Positions 18,311 to 27,481 of a stretch of 64,000 nt of DNA are shown here, piece after piece. This DNA comes from QWQI01 sp964608915 (GTDB lineage Bacteria > Planctomycetota > Planctomycetia > Isosphaerales > Isosphaeraceae). Within the stretch, counting starts at the first letter, position 1. Each line of letters starts with the position of its first letter. The translations under genes were made by a program, and so were the position numbers. The notes under the pieces are model-generated. The model had not been told where the DNA came from, made no database searches, and saw nothing but the letters and a program-made list of their open reading frames with translations. The stretch spans positions 62,001 to 126,000 of the forward strand of contig CAZSQA010000010.1 in assembly GCA_964608915.1 (NCBI GenBank), written 5' to 3'.

Positions 18311-18328
18311 TATCCCTTATAAGGGATA
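18311..18328. promoter_or_regulatory. Perfect 18 bp palindrome, possible operator
   Basis: TATCCCTTATAAGGGATA is a loopless perfect palindrome 43 bases before the ATG of the next gene. The centre TTATAA could also overlap a -10 element. Position and symmetry fit a dimeric repressor site. Confidence 0.45.
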
Positions 18329-18371
18329 CGCATCGTTCTTACGGGAATTCGAAGTCGAGGTCATCGCCGCC

Positions 18372-19670
18372 ATGATCGCCACCCGAAACACGCTGTCTCA
18401 ATCGCCAGCTGTCGAACCGGCAGCCAACGCCCTGGCGCACGGGATGACCGCCCGGCGCTTCGTCGCGCCCGATCAGGCCGACCGGATGTTGGCGATCCGG
18501 GCCCACCTCTTCGTGATTTACGAGCCTGCCACAAGCGAAGAAGCTCATTGCCTCGAGGAACTCGCTCTGGCTCAGGCGCAGCAGTACGATGTCGAAGTCG
18601 CGGCCTGGGAGCGTCTCGAATGGGAGAAATCCCATGCGCGGGAACGCTTCGACCGCCGCATGCGCGACCAGTTCGAAAAGGATCTCGCCGCCTGCCGCGA
18701 AAATCCTTACGTCTGGCTCGACATTCTGGCCGTGACATGGCTCGGGGCCAGCCACATGGCCCGCGTCTGGGCCGAGATCGCCGATCATCTCGAACGCTCG
18801 CCGGCCTCTTGCCCTCTGGACAGGATCCGCGATGCCGTCGCTTCCCGGAAGTCCGAATTCGACGTCGACCGCATCTGCTTCGACGGCCGCTGGATCGTTC
18901 AGCGCCATCTGGCGATCTCGCCCGCCCCCGAGGCTGAACTCGAAGCCTGGCTCAAGTGCACCTGCACCGGTGCGGATGAGCCCCGGGCCGATCAGCGGTC
19001 GCGCGCCCGCTGGATCCTCGAACATGCCCCCGACCCGGCCACGGCCCGGCGCGAATTACTGGAAAACGCGATCACCGAACGTGAACGCTGGGACATGAAG
19101 GCCAACGACTTACGTTCGCGTTACGAAACGGATCGCGACCTCGCGGGCGACCGTGCCGTCTTCTTCGTCCCCTCCGACGAAAAGGCCACGCACGAATCGC
19201 GGCTGGCCCTGCGTTATCTGACTGCGGCAAGGAATCGTGTCGATAAACTCGAACGCCGCTTCGAGGCACTCAGAAAACTACGCCCCGTGCGTAACCTGCG
19301 TCAAAAGAACGACTTCGCGAGCCTTTCCCGGTATTGGACCCCGGTCCCCGAGCCTGGCGAATCGCTGATCCCGCGCGAAGTCGAAGCGATCGAGGTAGAG
19401 GACTCCGCCGAAATCGTCGAGAAAGCCTCTCGTGACTCCCGCCGCGCCGCCATTGACCGTGAATTCGAAGCGTTGGCGGCCGAACTCGCCGCCGAAGAAG
19501 CCGCCTGGGCCGAGCAGGAAGCCCGGTGGGCTGCGGAGGACCTCAATCGGAAATCGACGCAAGCCCTGAAATCGAATGCGGATGACCCTGATCCGGTTCG
19601 ATCGTCGGTCCGTCGCGCGGACCCCGCCAAGGTCGCCCGCGCCTTCCGGAAAAAGATGGCGAAAAAATGA
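18372..19670 (+). CDS. Charged helical protein of unknown function
   Basis: 432 residues from the ATG at 18372; an in-frame TTG at 18285 would place the palindrome inside the coding region and has no better support. No signal peptide. Almost entirely helical and highly charged, with Trp/Glu/Arg-rich segments and a C-terminal coiled region (EFEALAAELAAEEAAWAEQEARW), ending in basic FRKKMAKK. The segment LFVIYEPATSEEAHCLEELALAQAQ recalls a large family of planctomycete and acidobacterial unknown proteins with a YxPxxxxEExLVExLAxAxWR pattern. No function can be given. Confidence 0.75.
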   Translation: MIATRNTLSQSPAVEPAANALAHGMTARRFVAPDQADRMLAIRAHLFVIYEPATSEEAHCLEELALAQAQQYDVEVAAWERLEWEKSHARERFDRRMRDQFEKDLAACRENPYVWLDILAVTWLGASHMARVWAEIADHLERSPASCPLDRIRDAVASRKSEFDVDRICFDGRWIVQRHLAISPAPEAELEAWLKCTCTGADEPRADQRSRARWILEHAPDPATARRELLENAITERERWDMKANDLRSRYETDRDLAGDRAVFFVPSDEKATHESRLALRYLTAARNRVDKLERRFEALRKLRPVRNLRQKNDFASLSRYWTPVPEPGESLIPREVEAIEVEDSAEIVEKASRDSRRAAIDREFEALAAELAAEEAAWAEQEARWAAEDLNRKSTQALKSNADDPDPVRSSVRRADPAKVARAFRKKMAKK

Positions 19671-19892
19671 GCCGCGGCAATTTCGACGACCAACGAAATG
19701 CCCCTGTAGACTTGGTGCGTCGAATCGAGCCCGCAGCGATTCAGGCATGAAACACTGCCGAATATGCTCACTTTTCGGAATCTTCCTGTTTTGCGGATTG
19801 CTCGCCAATTGCCGAATCGGTATTCTTTGCCACGGGGTGGTGGTCTCCGCCCGACACAACCGCATGAAATGACATCGAAAGAGGAATTTGCA

Positions 19893-20474
19893 ATGCTCAG
19901 GTGGACTCGAATTCGCCGCAAGCCCGGCTTCGTTCGCGGGTTGGCTATCGGCCTGTGTGCCGCTGGTCTTTTGGGCACCGTGATCGCGGCCGACCCGCTC
20001 GGCATGCTGATCGACCGCGACTCGCAGCTTGGCCTTCAGCTCGCGCCGCTGCCGCTGAACCTGCGTGGCAAGTCTCGCGGGGTCGTGGGTTACGGCAGCT
20101 ACCTGGTGAACGCCCTGGGCGAATGCAATGGCTGCCACGCCGTGAATGACTACATGCCGGGCGGCAATCCTTTCCTGGGTCAGCCGGCCGTGATCGACAC
20201 GAACGCCTACCTGCGTGGCGGCCGGTTCTTCGGCATCGCGACCTCCGCCAGCCTGCGTCCGGACCCGACGACCGGCCTGCCGGGCAACATGACCTATGCC
20301 CAGTTCGTGGCCGCGATGCGGCACGGCACCGATCCGGAAGCCCCGGGCGAACTGCTGCAGGTCATGCCCTGGCCCACCTATCGCAACATGGCCGACGCCG
20401 AATTGAATTCCATTTATCAGTATCTCAGCGCCCTGCCGCCAGCCGCCCCCTGGAGCGGCGGCGCTGCGAACTGA
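19893..20474 (+). CDS. Membrane-anchored or exported c-type cytochrome
   Basis: 193 residues from the ATG at 19893 (AGAGGAAT before it). A basic N-terminus and one hydrophobic helix (GLAIGLCAAGLLGTVIAA) form a signal or anchor. One haem site CNGCH (Cys78, Cys81, His82) follows YGSYLVNALGE, and VMPWPTYRNM holds the likely axial Met. YxxYLSALPP at the end is typical of class I cytochrome c. It would carry electrons in the periplasm; no partner oxidase or dehydrogenase gene is adjacent. Confidence 0.92.
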   Translation: MLRWTRIRRKPGFVRGLAIGLCAAGLLGTVIAADPLGMLIDRDSQLGLQLAPLPLNLRGKSRGVVGYGSYLVNALGECNGCHAVNDYMPGGNPFLGQPAVIDTNAYLRGGRFFGIATSASLRPDPTTGLPGNMTYAQFVAAMRHGTDPEAPGELLQVMPWPTYRNMADAELNSIYQYLSALPPAAPWSGGAAN

Positions 20475-20489
20475 TCGGTCCGCATGAGA

Positions 20490-20516
20490 TCCGGCCGGAT
20501 TTCGAATCCGGCCGGA
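20490..20516. terminator. GC-rich hairpin between convergent genes
   Basis: CCGGCCGGAT (20491-20500), loop TTCGA, ATCCGGCCGG (20506-20515), plus one more A-T pair. It lies 15 bases past the cytochrome stop and 30 before the opposing isomerase stop. No T-tract; probably bidirectional. Confidence 0.6.
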
Positions 20517-20545
20517 ATATCCCTCGATCACATTCGAAATGCGAT

Positions 20546-21349
20546 TCACTCCAAAAGTTCGGCAAGCTTGTCGTAACCAGCTTTCAGCACCCGGGCCGGA
20601 TCTCTTTCCCAAAGCGTTTCGTTGAAAAGTTCCAGACTGACAGGGCCGGAATATCCGATATGTTTCAACAGGTCAATGACGTGCGGCAGATCGAGAATGC
20701 CTTCGCCGAGCATGACGCGGTCATGGTCGGTCTGAACCTCGACAGGCGGCTCGGCGGGCAGGTCGTTGATGTGGAAGATGCCCAGCTCGCCTGGTTTCAA
20801 TGCCGCCAGTTCTTCCAGCGAGCCGCCGCCCCGCATCAAATGATACGTGTCCGACACGATCGGCATGGTCGGTTCGAAATTCCGGGCCAGGTTCAGCACG
20901 CTTCCCTGCCGGTTGTATTTACCGACGAATCCGAGAAATTCGAGCCACGGCTCGATGCCGAAGTCGGCAGCACGCTCGCGGATGACCTTCAGCCGATCGA
21001 GCATCACGCGTTCAGGCACGTCGCCGCCCGGCGGGCTCACCACGATGCCCTTCGCCCCCACGGCCGCGGCCTGTTCCATGCGCCTGTCACATTCGACCCA
21101 GATGCGCGGCAGGTCGGCCTCGGCCGCTTCGGCCCAGCCCATCAGGGCGATCACGCTGGCGACCTTGAGCCCGGCGTCGTCGAGCCGCTTGCGGACATCG
21201 GACAGCGATCCGCCAGCGGCCAGATAGGCGTCGATCTCGTCGTTCCAGAGTTCGACGTAGCGAAACCCGGCCGCGGCCACGAGCGGAATCTTCACCGCCA
21301 GGGGCACGGGCTGGATGGTGGACGTATTCAGGCATGGCTGAAGTGGCAT
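20546..21349 (-). CDS. Sugar phosphate isomerase/epimerase (xylose isomerase-like TIM barrel)
   Basis: 267 residues, the usual length for the AP endonuclease family 2/IolE-like barrel. Signs: CLNTSTIQPVPLAVKIPLVAAAGFRYVELW at the first strands, metal-ligand Glu in PWLEFLG, SDTYHLMRGGG (Asp, His), FHINDLP, and the final VSLELFNE glutamate. Substrate unknown. It lies 48 bases after the SDR gene on the same strand and is likely the last gene of the proC-guaA-SDR run. Confidence 0.88.
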   Translation of the reverse strand: MPLQPCLNTSTIQPVPLAVKIPLVAAAGFRYVELWNDEIDAYLAAGGSLSDVRKRLDDAGLKVASVIALMGWAEAAEADLPRIWVECDRRMEQAAAVGAKGIVVSPPGGDVPERVMLDRLKVIRERAADFGIEPWLEFLGFVGKYNRQGSVLNLARNFEPTMPIVSDTYHLMRGGGSLEELAALKPGELGIFHINDLPAEPPVEVQTDHDRVMLGEGILDLPHVIDLLKHIGYSGPVSLELFNETLWERDPARVLKAGYDKLAELLE

Positions 21350-21397
21350 GGCAGGAGAGGCTCCCGGGCGTGGACTATCGCCGGAAGCCGGGCCGTC

Positions 21398-22230
21398 TCA
21401 AAGCCGCTGTTCGTAACGGTTGTGCTCGGCTTCGGGCAGGTAGATCATCCCCGCGTCGTCGGCCACATGCAAGCCGGCATCGAGATAAAGTATCAGGCCA
21501 TTGACCCGGTCGCCGCCGGGTTCCAGCAGATATCGCACGGCTCTGCCTACATCCTCGACCGTGATCAGATTCTGAAGCCCCGCCGGAAAGTCTTCCCGGC
21601 CATGCTTTTGCTGCAGCAGGCGCTCGCCCGGGGTGTCGACCCAGCCAGGGGCGACCATGTTGGTCATGATGCCATCGTTGACGTATTCGACGGCCACCTG
21701 CTGCGTCATGCCCAGCAGGCCGGCTTTGCTGACTCCATAGGCGAAAAGCCCGCGCAGGGGCCGCGAGGCCCGTGTGGAGCCGATATTCACGATGCGGCCG
21801 AACTTGCGGGCCCGCATGCCGGGAAGGACGGCCCGGATGCCCAGCCACGAGCCCTTCAGGTTGATGCCCAGGCAACGTTCCCAAAGGGCTTCGTCGGTCA
21901 TTTCGGCCGTGCCGCGAGGGCTGATGCCGGCATTGTTGACGAGTGCGTCTACGGGCCCGAAGGCGGCTTCAGCAGCGGCCAGGGCGGCCTTCCAGGAGGC
22001 GTCGGCAGACACATCCAGCCCGATGCCGATGGCCTTGTGCCCGGCTCCACTGAGCTTCGCAGCTTCGGCTTCGGCCAGATCACCCTGAATGTCGGCCAGA
22101 GCGACGGCGAAACCGGCTTCGGCGAGCACCCGGGCGATCCCCAGGCCGATCCCCTGGGCCGCGCCGGTGACGATGACGCTACGGACTTTGGCCGTTGGGG
22201 GTGTCGATGAAGTTTCGGCAGGCTGGCCGG

Positions 22231-22240
<10 letters not shown>
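21398..22240 (-). CDS. Short-chain dehydrogenase/reductase
   Basis: 280 residues. Cofactor motif TGAAQGIG (25-32), acidic residue after the second strand (ALADIQGD, which favours NAD), NNAG (102-105), and catalytic Asn127, Ser155, Tyr168 and Lys172. The final ILYLDAGLHVADD fits the classical SDR C-terminus. The first 20 residues are an unusual Thr/Pro-rich extension. Its ATG lies ten bases inside the 3' end of guaA, so translation is coupled to guaA. Possibly a sugar or polyol dehydrogenase given the isomerase after it; that is inference. Confidence 0.9.
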
Positions 22241-23778
<1,538 letters not shown>

Positions 23779-23858
23779 GGTCGGTGAATTCTCCGAAGGA
23801 AGTCGGTCGCAACTCGATAGCTTGACGGTCGATAGGGTCGTGGCTGCGATTTCTGGCG

Positions 23859-24716
23859 TCAGTGGCGCGGGTTGCTCTGGCGAGCGGCCGCGGCGAGTTC
23901 GCTCGAGCGGTTCGTCGCCGCCTCGACGGCATCCATTAGCGCCGCCCGCAGGCCGCCTTTTTCGAGGGCGTGCAGGCCCGCGATGGTGGTTCCGCCAGGG
24001 CTGGCGACCTGATCTTTCAGCTCACCGGTGTGCCGGCCCGTCTCCAGAACCATCTGGGCGGCTCCGAGAACGGTCTGAGCAGCCAGCGATGTCGCCACTT
24101 CGCGCGGCAATCCGACACGGACCCCGCCATCCGAAAGGGCTTCGATGATCGTATAGACGAAAGCCGGCCCGCTGCCCGACAGGCCCGTGACGGCGTCCAG
24201 CGCCGATTCGGACACCCGGTGCGCCACCCCGACGGCCTGGAGCAGTTCACGCACCATGCGCTCGTCGTGTGGCCGCACATTGGGCCCGAGGGCATAGGCG
24301 GAAGCCCCTGAGCCGACCAGGCAGGGCGTGTTGGGCATGACGCGGACGAGCCTTCCGTAGCCAGCCAGGCCGCTTCGGAGCGTGTCGATGGAAACGCCAG
24401 CGGCGATCGATACGACCAGCGGCTCCGACTTCCCCTGGCCGAGCCGGGGGGCCAGCTCGACGAGCACGTCGGCCATCGATTGCGGCTTTGTGGCCAGCAC
24501 GACGACACTGGCGCTTTCGGCCACGTCGGCGTTGGTGCCGACGATCGCCCCGCCCGTCTCCTGAGCGAACCGGTCCAGGGCCGTCTCGCTGGGGTCTGAG
24601 GCGATGATTCTGTCGGACGTCACCAGGCCGACGCTGACGAGCCGGCGCCCCAGGGCCCGCGCCATCTGTCCGGCACCGATAAATCCGACACGGGCCGTGG
24701 ACCATTGCTCTGGCAT
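23859..24716 (-). CDS. proC: Pyrroline-5-carboxylate reductase
   Basis: 285 residues from the ATG at 24716 (GAGGGG before it). Last step of proline synthesis: NAD(P)H reduction of pyrroline-5-carboxylate. Dinucleotide motif GFIGAGQMA (11-19), VVLATKPQSM, VRVMPNTPCLVGSGASAY, and the C-terminal signature VTGLSGSGPAFVYTIIEAL with SPGGTTIAGLHALEKGG. The ORF extends upstream, but those residues do not belong to the family. First gene of a likely proC-guaA-SDR-isomerase run. Confidence 0.97.
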   Translation of the reverse strand: MPEQWSTARVGFIGAGQMARALGRRLVSVGLVTSDRIIASDPSETALDRFAQETGGAIVGTNADVAESASVVVLATKPQSMADVLVELAPRLGQGKSEPLVVSIAAGVSIDTLRSGLAGYGRLVRVMPNTPCLVGSGASAYALGPNVRPHDERMVRELLQAVGVAHRVSESALDAVTGLSGSGPAFVYTIIEALSDGGVRVGLPREVATSLAAQTVLGAAQMVLETGRHTGELKDQVASPGGTTIAGLHALEKGGLRAALMDAVEAATNRSSELAAAARQSNPRH

Positions 24717-25063
24717 GTTTTCGAGTCCCCTCCCCCTCGGTCCTGAAGGCCGGCGATCGACGTTCCGAAAAATCTCGAAGTCCTTGGCCGTCTCTATCCG
24801 ATCGAGTAGTCTTAGTAGAGCAAGATTAGGCGATATCGCGGCGAACCACAAGATGAGGCCATGCCGGGCGGACCGAATTTCGGAAGTCCCCCTTGTGTCC
24901 GTCTCGTGTTTCCTGTATCATCTTCCTTCTCATTCGTTCCGTGCACGAACTTCGTGCATGCCCGGTGGATTCGGACGAAGTTTCCGCCGGGTCGCCCGCA
25001 CAGTGTGAGCGAAGCCGGGAACGCGGCAGTTTTCCGCACAAGACATGTTGGGAGATTCGTGTC
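24717..25063. other. Divergent promoter region of proC and rpmF
   Basis: 347 bases without a believable gene. They contain a TTCCTTCTCATTCGTTCC pyrimidine-rich tract and the interrupted palindrome at 24942-24958. Regulation of the ribosomal protein genes could act here. Confidence 0.4.
24942..24958. promoter_or_regulatory. Interrupted palindrome upstream of rpmF
   Basis: TGCACGAA-C-TTCGTGCA: 8 base arms with a single central base, 106 bases before the rpmF start. With one spacer base it cannot form an RNA hairpin of full length, so a protein site is more likely. Confidence 0.35.
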
Positions 25064-25267
25064 GTGGCAGTACCGAAGAGACGAAAATCGAAATCACGTA
25101 AAGGGATGAGGCGAAGCCACGACGCGCTGACGATGCCCGCCATGAACATTTGCCCGCAGTGCAAGCTTGCCGTGCCTCCGCACAAGGTTTGCGAACTGGT
25201 CGAGCAGTGCGGCAACGTTCAGCGTTCGAAGCCGCATAACCCCGAAGCGGCCACAGCGACCTCCTGA
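25064..25267 (+). CDS. rpmF: Large ribosomal subunit protein bL32
   Basis: 67 residues from the GTG at 25064 with GGGAG before it; the start is set by the canonical (M)AVPKRRKSKSRKGMRRSHD. The zinc knuckle begins normally with CPQC, but the second pair is Cys-x5-Cys (HKVCELVEQCG) instead of the usual CxxC, and the tail RSKPHNPEAATATS is not the common ending. The gene sits 130 bases before rpmB. See the findings for this oddity. Confidence 0.93.
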   Translation: MAVPKRRKSKSRKGMRRSHDALTMPAMNICPQCKLAVPPHKVCELVEQCGNVQRSKPHNPEAATATS

Positions 25268-25397
25268 AGCCGCCGCAATTCCGGCTGGCCGGAGCGCATC
25301 ACGAACATCGGCCTGAATCCGCCTCGCGGCCTGCCTGAGGGCCGCGAACGAGAACCGGGTCAGGCAAGCCAATCTCGAATCATGGAGTTTACCCGTC

Positions 25398-25718
25398 ATG
25401 GGACGTACCTGCGAAGTCAGCGGCAAGAAAACGTCGTTCGGCAACCACGTGACGACGCGTGGTAAGGCCAAGTATCTCGGCGGTGTCGGTATCAAGTGCA
25501 CCGGCCGTTCGCGCCGGACCTTCGAACCTAACCTGCAGACGATCAAAATCTGGCTGCCCAACGGCAAAACCCAGAGAGTTCGCGTCGCCACCTCCGTCAT
25601 CCGCTCCGGCGTGATCACGATCGAAGTCGAAGGCGTCCAGCGCACTTTCCCCCTGATCAAGGCCAGCAAGGGCTCGGTTCAGGCTCGCGAGAAGATGGGC
25701 AAGCTCTACCCCATCTGA
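25398..25718 (+). CDS. rpmB: Large ribosomal subunit protein bL28
   Basis: 106 residues, longer than the usual 60-80. N-terminus MGRTCEVSGKKTSFGNHV and the core SRRTFEPNLQTIKIW...RVRVATSVIRSG are the bL28 signature. Extra residues lie between these (RGKAKYLGGVGIKCTG) and at the C-terminus (QREFPLIK-like tail ending KMGKLYPI). It follows rpmF and is probably co-transcribed; a terminator follows. Confidence 0.95.
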   Translation: MGRTCEVSGKKTSFGNHVTTRGKAKYLGGVGIKCTGRSRRTFEPNLQTIKIWLPNGKTQRVRVATSVIRSGVITIEVEGVQRTFPLIKASKGSVQAREKMGKLYPI

Positions 25719-25751
25719 CGATTTCGGTCACGAAACCGTAAATACGATCAT

Positions 25752-25787
25752 GGCCCGGTCGATCTTCGTGATCGCCCGGGCCCGTTT
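25752..25787 (+). terminator. Intrinsic terminator after rpmB
   Basis: GGCCCGGTCGAT (25752-25763), loop CTTCGTG, ATCGCCCGGGCC (25771-25782) with one mismatch, followed by CGTTTTCG. It also faces the converging gene that ends at 25801. Confidence 0.8.
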
Positions 25788-25800
25788 TCGTCGATGGTAA

Positions 25801-26313
25801 TTATGTCGGTTCCTGTTCGTTCTCTTGCCTGTTCGCTTGCCGGAACCTGAAATCGCAATGCGAGGCGCCTTCCATCAATGTCTGCGTCCGCTCCAGCGCA
25901 ATGTCGGGGTTGAATCCCGCGGCAAGTTCGAAATCACGCAAGCAGGAAAGCGTCGGCCCCAGATCCTCCAGGCCGAGCCGGCGATACATCTCGGCATAAC
26001 GGCAGTGCTTGACGTCGAAACTCAGCCGTTCCGGTCCCGATTCGATCACGTTCAGCTCCAGTGCCCCGCCCGCCGTCCAGGTGCCGATCGTACCGGCGAA
26101 CGATTCCAGGTCGTTCGCACCCAGCTCGCACGCCATCGATTCGCCCCGCTCCCGTGCCAGCCCGCGGATCACTTCCGCCAGGGTCTCTCGCACTGGCCCT
26201 TCGCCGAATCGCTTCGAGAAAGCGCGTACGAGAGGTCCGACGATCGCGGCTTCGATCTCCCTGCGCTGCAGCAAAGTCAGTCCAGGCGGGGGCGTCACTT
26301 CGGGCTCGTTCAT
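25801..26313 (-). CDS. L-2-amino-thiazoline-4-carboxylic acid hydrolase-like protein
   Basis: 170 residues, no signal peptide. The C-terminal half matches what I know of the ATC_hydrolase family (PF14196): DVKHCRYAEMYRRLGLEDLGPTLSCLRDFELAAGFNP followed by LERTQTLMEGASHCDFRF. The two conserved Cys and the final CDFR motif are present. True ATC hydrolases open the thiazoline ring in cysteine formation, but most family members are untested, so the name is structural. It stands alone, convergent to rpmB. Confidence 0.8.
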   Translation of the reverse strand: MNEPEVTPPPGLTLLQRREIEAAIVGPLVRAFSKRFGEGPVRETLAEVIRGLARERGESMACELGANDLESFAGTIGTWTAGGALELNVIESGPERLSFDVKHCRYAEMYRRLGLEDLGPTLSCLRDFELAAGFNPDIALERTQTLMEGASHCDFRFRQANRQENEQEPT

Positions 26314-26517
26314 CGTTCTTACGTTCCTTTCTTGATGCGCACGAATCTCGCAGTCTCGTCATTTTGTCTTTCGTCTCCATTTGACCTGATCGGTTCGACC
26401 GGTGCGATGCTTGCGAAATCGTCGCCATGAAGTTTCGTTTCGAGTCCCTTTTCCCTTTCCGGATTCTATAGAGTTCCATAGAACGGAATTTGTCATCCGC
26501 CAACGGAACGCCACGCG

Positions 26518-27234
26518 ATGCATCAGCTCTCAACACGAATCGGGATCTCGCATCCCGGCCTGGACGGACGCCTCTCGAGCCTGCCGGGCACTGACTCGAT
26601 CGCGACCTGGCCGCAAACCGATACGCAGCCGAAAGATCGCTTCGAAGCCGCAGGGCTGGGCCCGCTCGAAGCCGCCGCGGCTCTTGCCGTTTTTGGGCTC
26701 GAAGCCGGCGACGGGCTTGGCCTGCCTCTGATGACCGAAAAGTCGGTGAATCCTGGCTTTCGCCGGTATCTGGGCGAATCGGTCTGGGCCGAAGTTCTGC
26801 CGAGCACGTCGCGGCAACAGCGGCTCGTTCTGTCGGCCGGCCTGCTTCAGATTTTCGATTTTTGGGACGACAGCCACGAAGCGGCGCAGCAGGCCGGCGA
26901 TCTCGGCGAACGTCCTTACTCCGCATGCTGGCACGCGATCTGCCATCGTCGTGAGCCAGACCCCGGTAACGCCGGTTATTGGCTGGCGAAGGCGCGGCAT
27001 AACCCGGTCGGCGGCCGCCTTGCCGAGATCATCGAATCGTCTCTGGACCGGCTGGATCCCGCCTGCAAAGCCGTGGCCGGCCGTCTGGTGAGTGGCGGTG
27101 AATTCCAGGACAGGGCGATGGTCGAAATGTGCTGCCGCCCCCGTCCGCCGGATCACGAAAAGCGGATTCTTCGTCAGGTTCAGAAGCTCGAAATGGCCCT
27201 GCTGATCGGGGCCACTCTGGACGATCTTGCCTGA
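26518..27234 (+). CDS. Conserved unknown protein of planctomycete type
   Basis: 238 residues without signal or membrane segments. The centre reads LLQIFDFWDDSHEAAQQAGDLGERPYSACWHAICHRREPDPGNAGYWLAKARHNPVG. I recall this HxxxHRREPDxxNAxYW pattern from unnamed planctomycete proteins. The two His and the Asp/Glu could bind a metal, but that is inference. An N-terminal Ala/Gly/Leu-rich helix precedes it. No neighbour suggests a role. Confidence 0.8.
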   Translation: MHQLSTRIGISHPGLDGRLSSLPGTDSIATWPQTDTQPKDRFEAAGLGPLEAAAALAVFGLEAGDGLGLPLMTEKSVNPGFRRYLGESVWAEVLPSTSRQQRLVLSAGLLQIFDFWDDSHEAAQQAGDLGERPYSACWHAICHRREPDPGNAGYWLAKARHNPVGGRLAEIIESSLDRLDPACKAVAGRLVSGGEFQDRAMVEMCCRPRPPDHEKRILRQVQKLEMALLIGATLDDLA

Positions 27235-27481
27235 TCGATCCGCATAAGCCGAACTCGAACGGTTCGAACGGTCAGATCCCGCCTTCGAATGCGAGCATGC
27301 ATGCATTAGTCTTGAAGGTCGGTGCGCGTGGCTTGCCGCTGGTCCGTTCCAGGCTCACAAAGCCCACGCCTTTTCCGAACCACTGACTCCATAAAGCTAT
27401 TGGATCGGCCCGCATCCGCTGATCGACCGCTTCGCCACGACCCCGCAATCGACGTATCTTCGCCCGCTGAGACGACATCCG

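Noticed and set aside
19747..19872. A 41-residue open frame starting MKHCRICSLFGIFLF, possible small lipoprotein
   Set aside because: It has a hydrophobic core and a Cys, but no ribosome site, and it ends 20 bases before the cytochrome start. Evidence is too weak.
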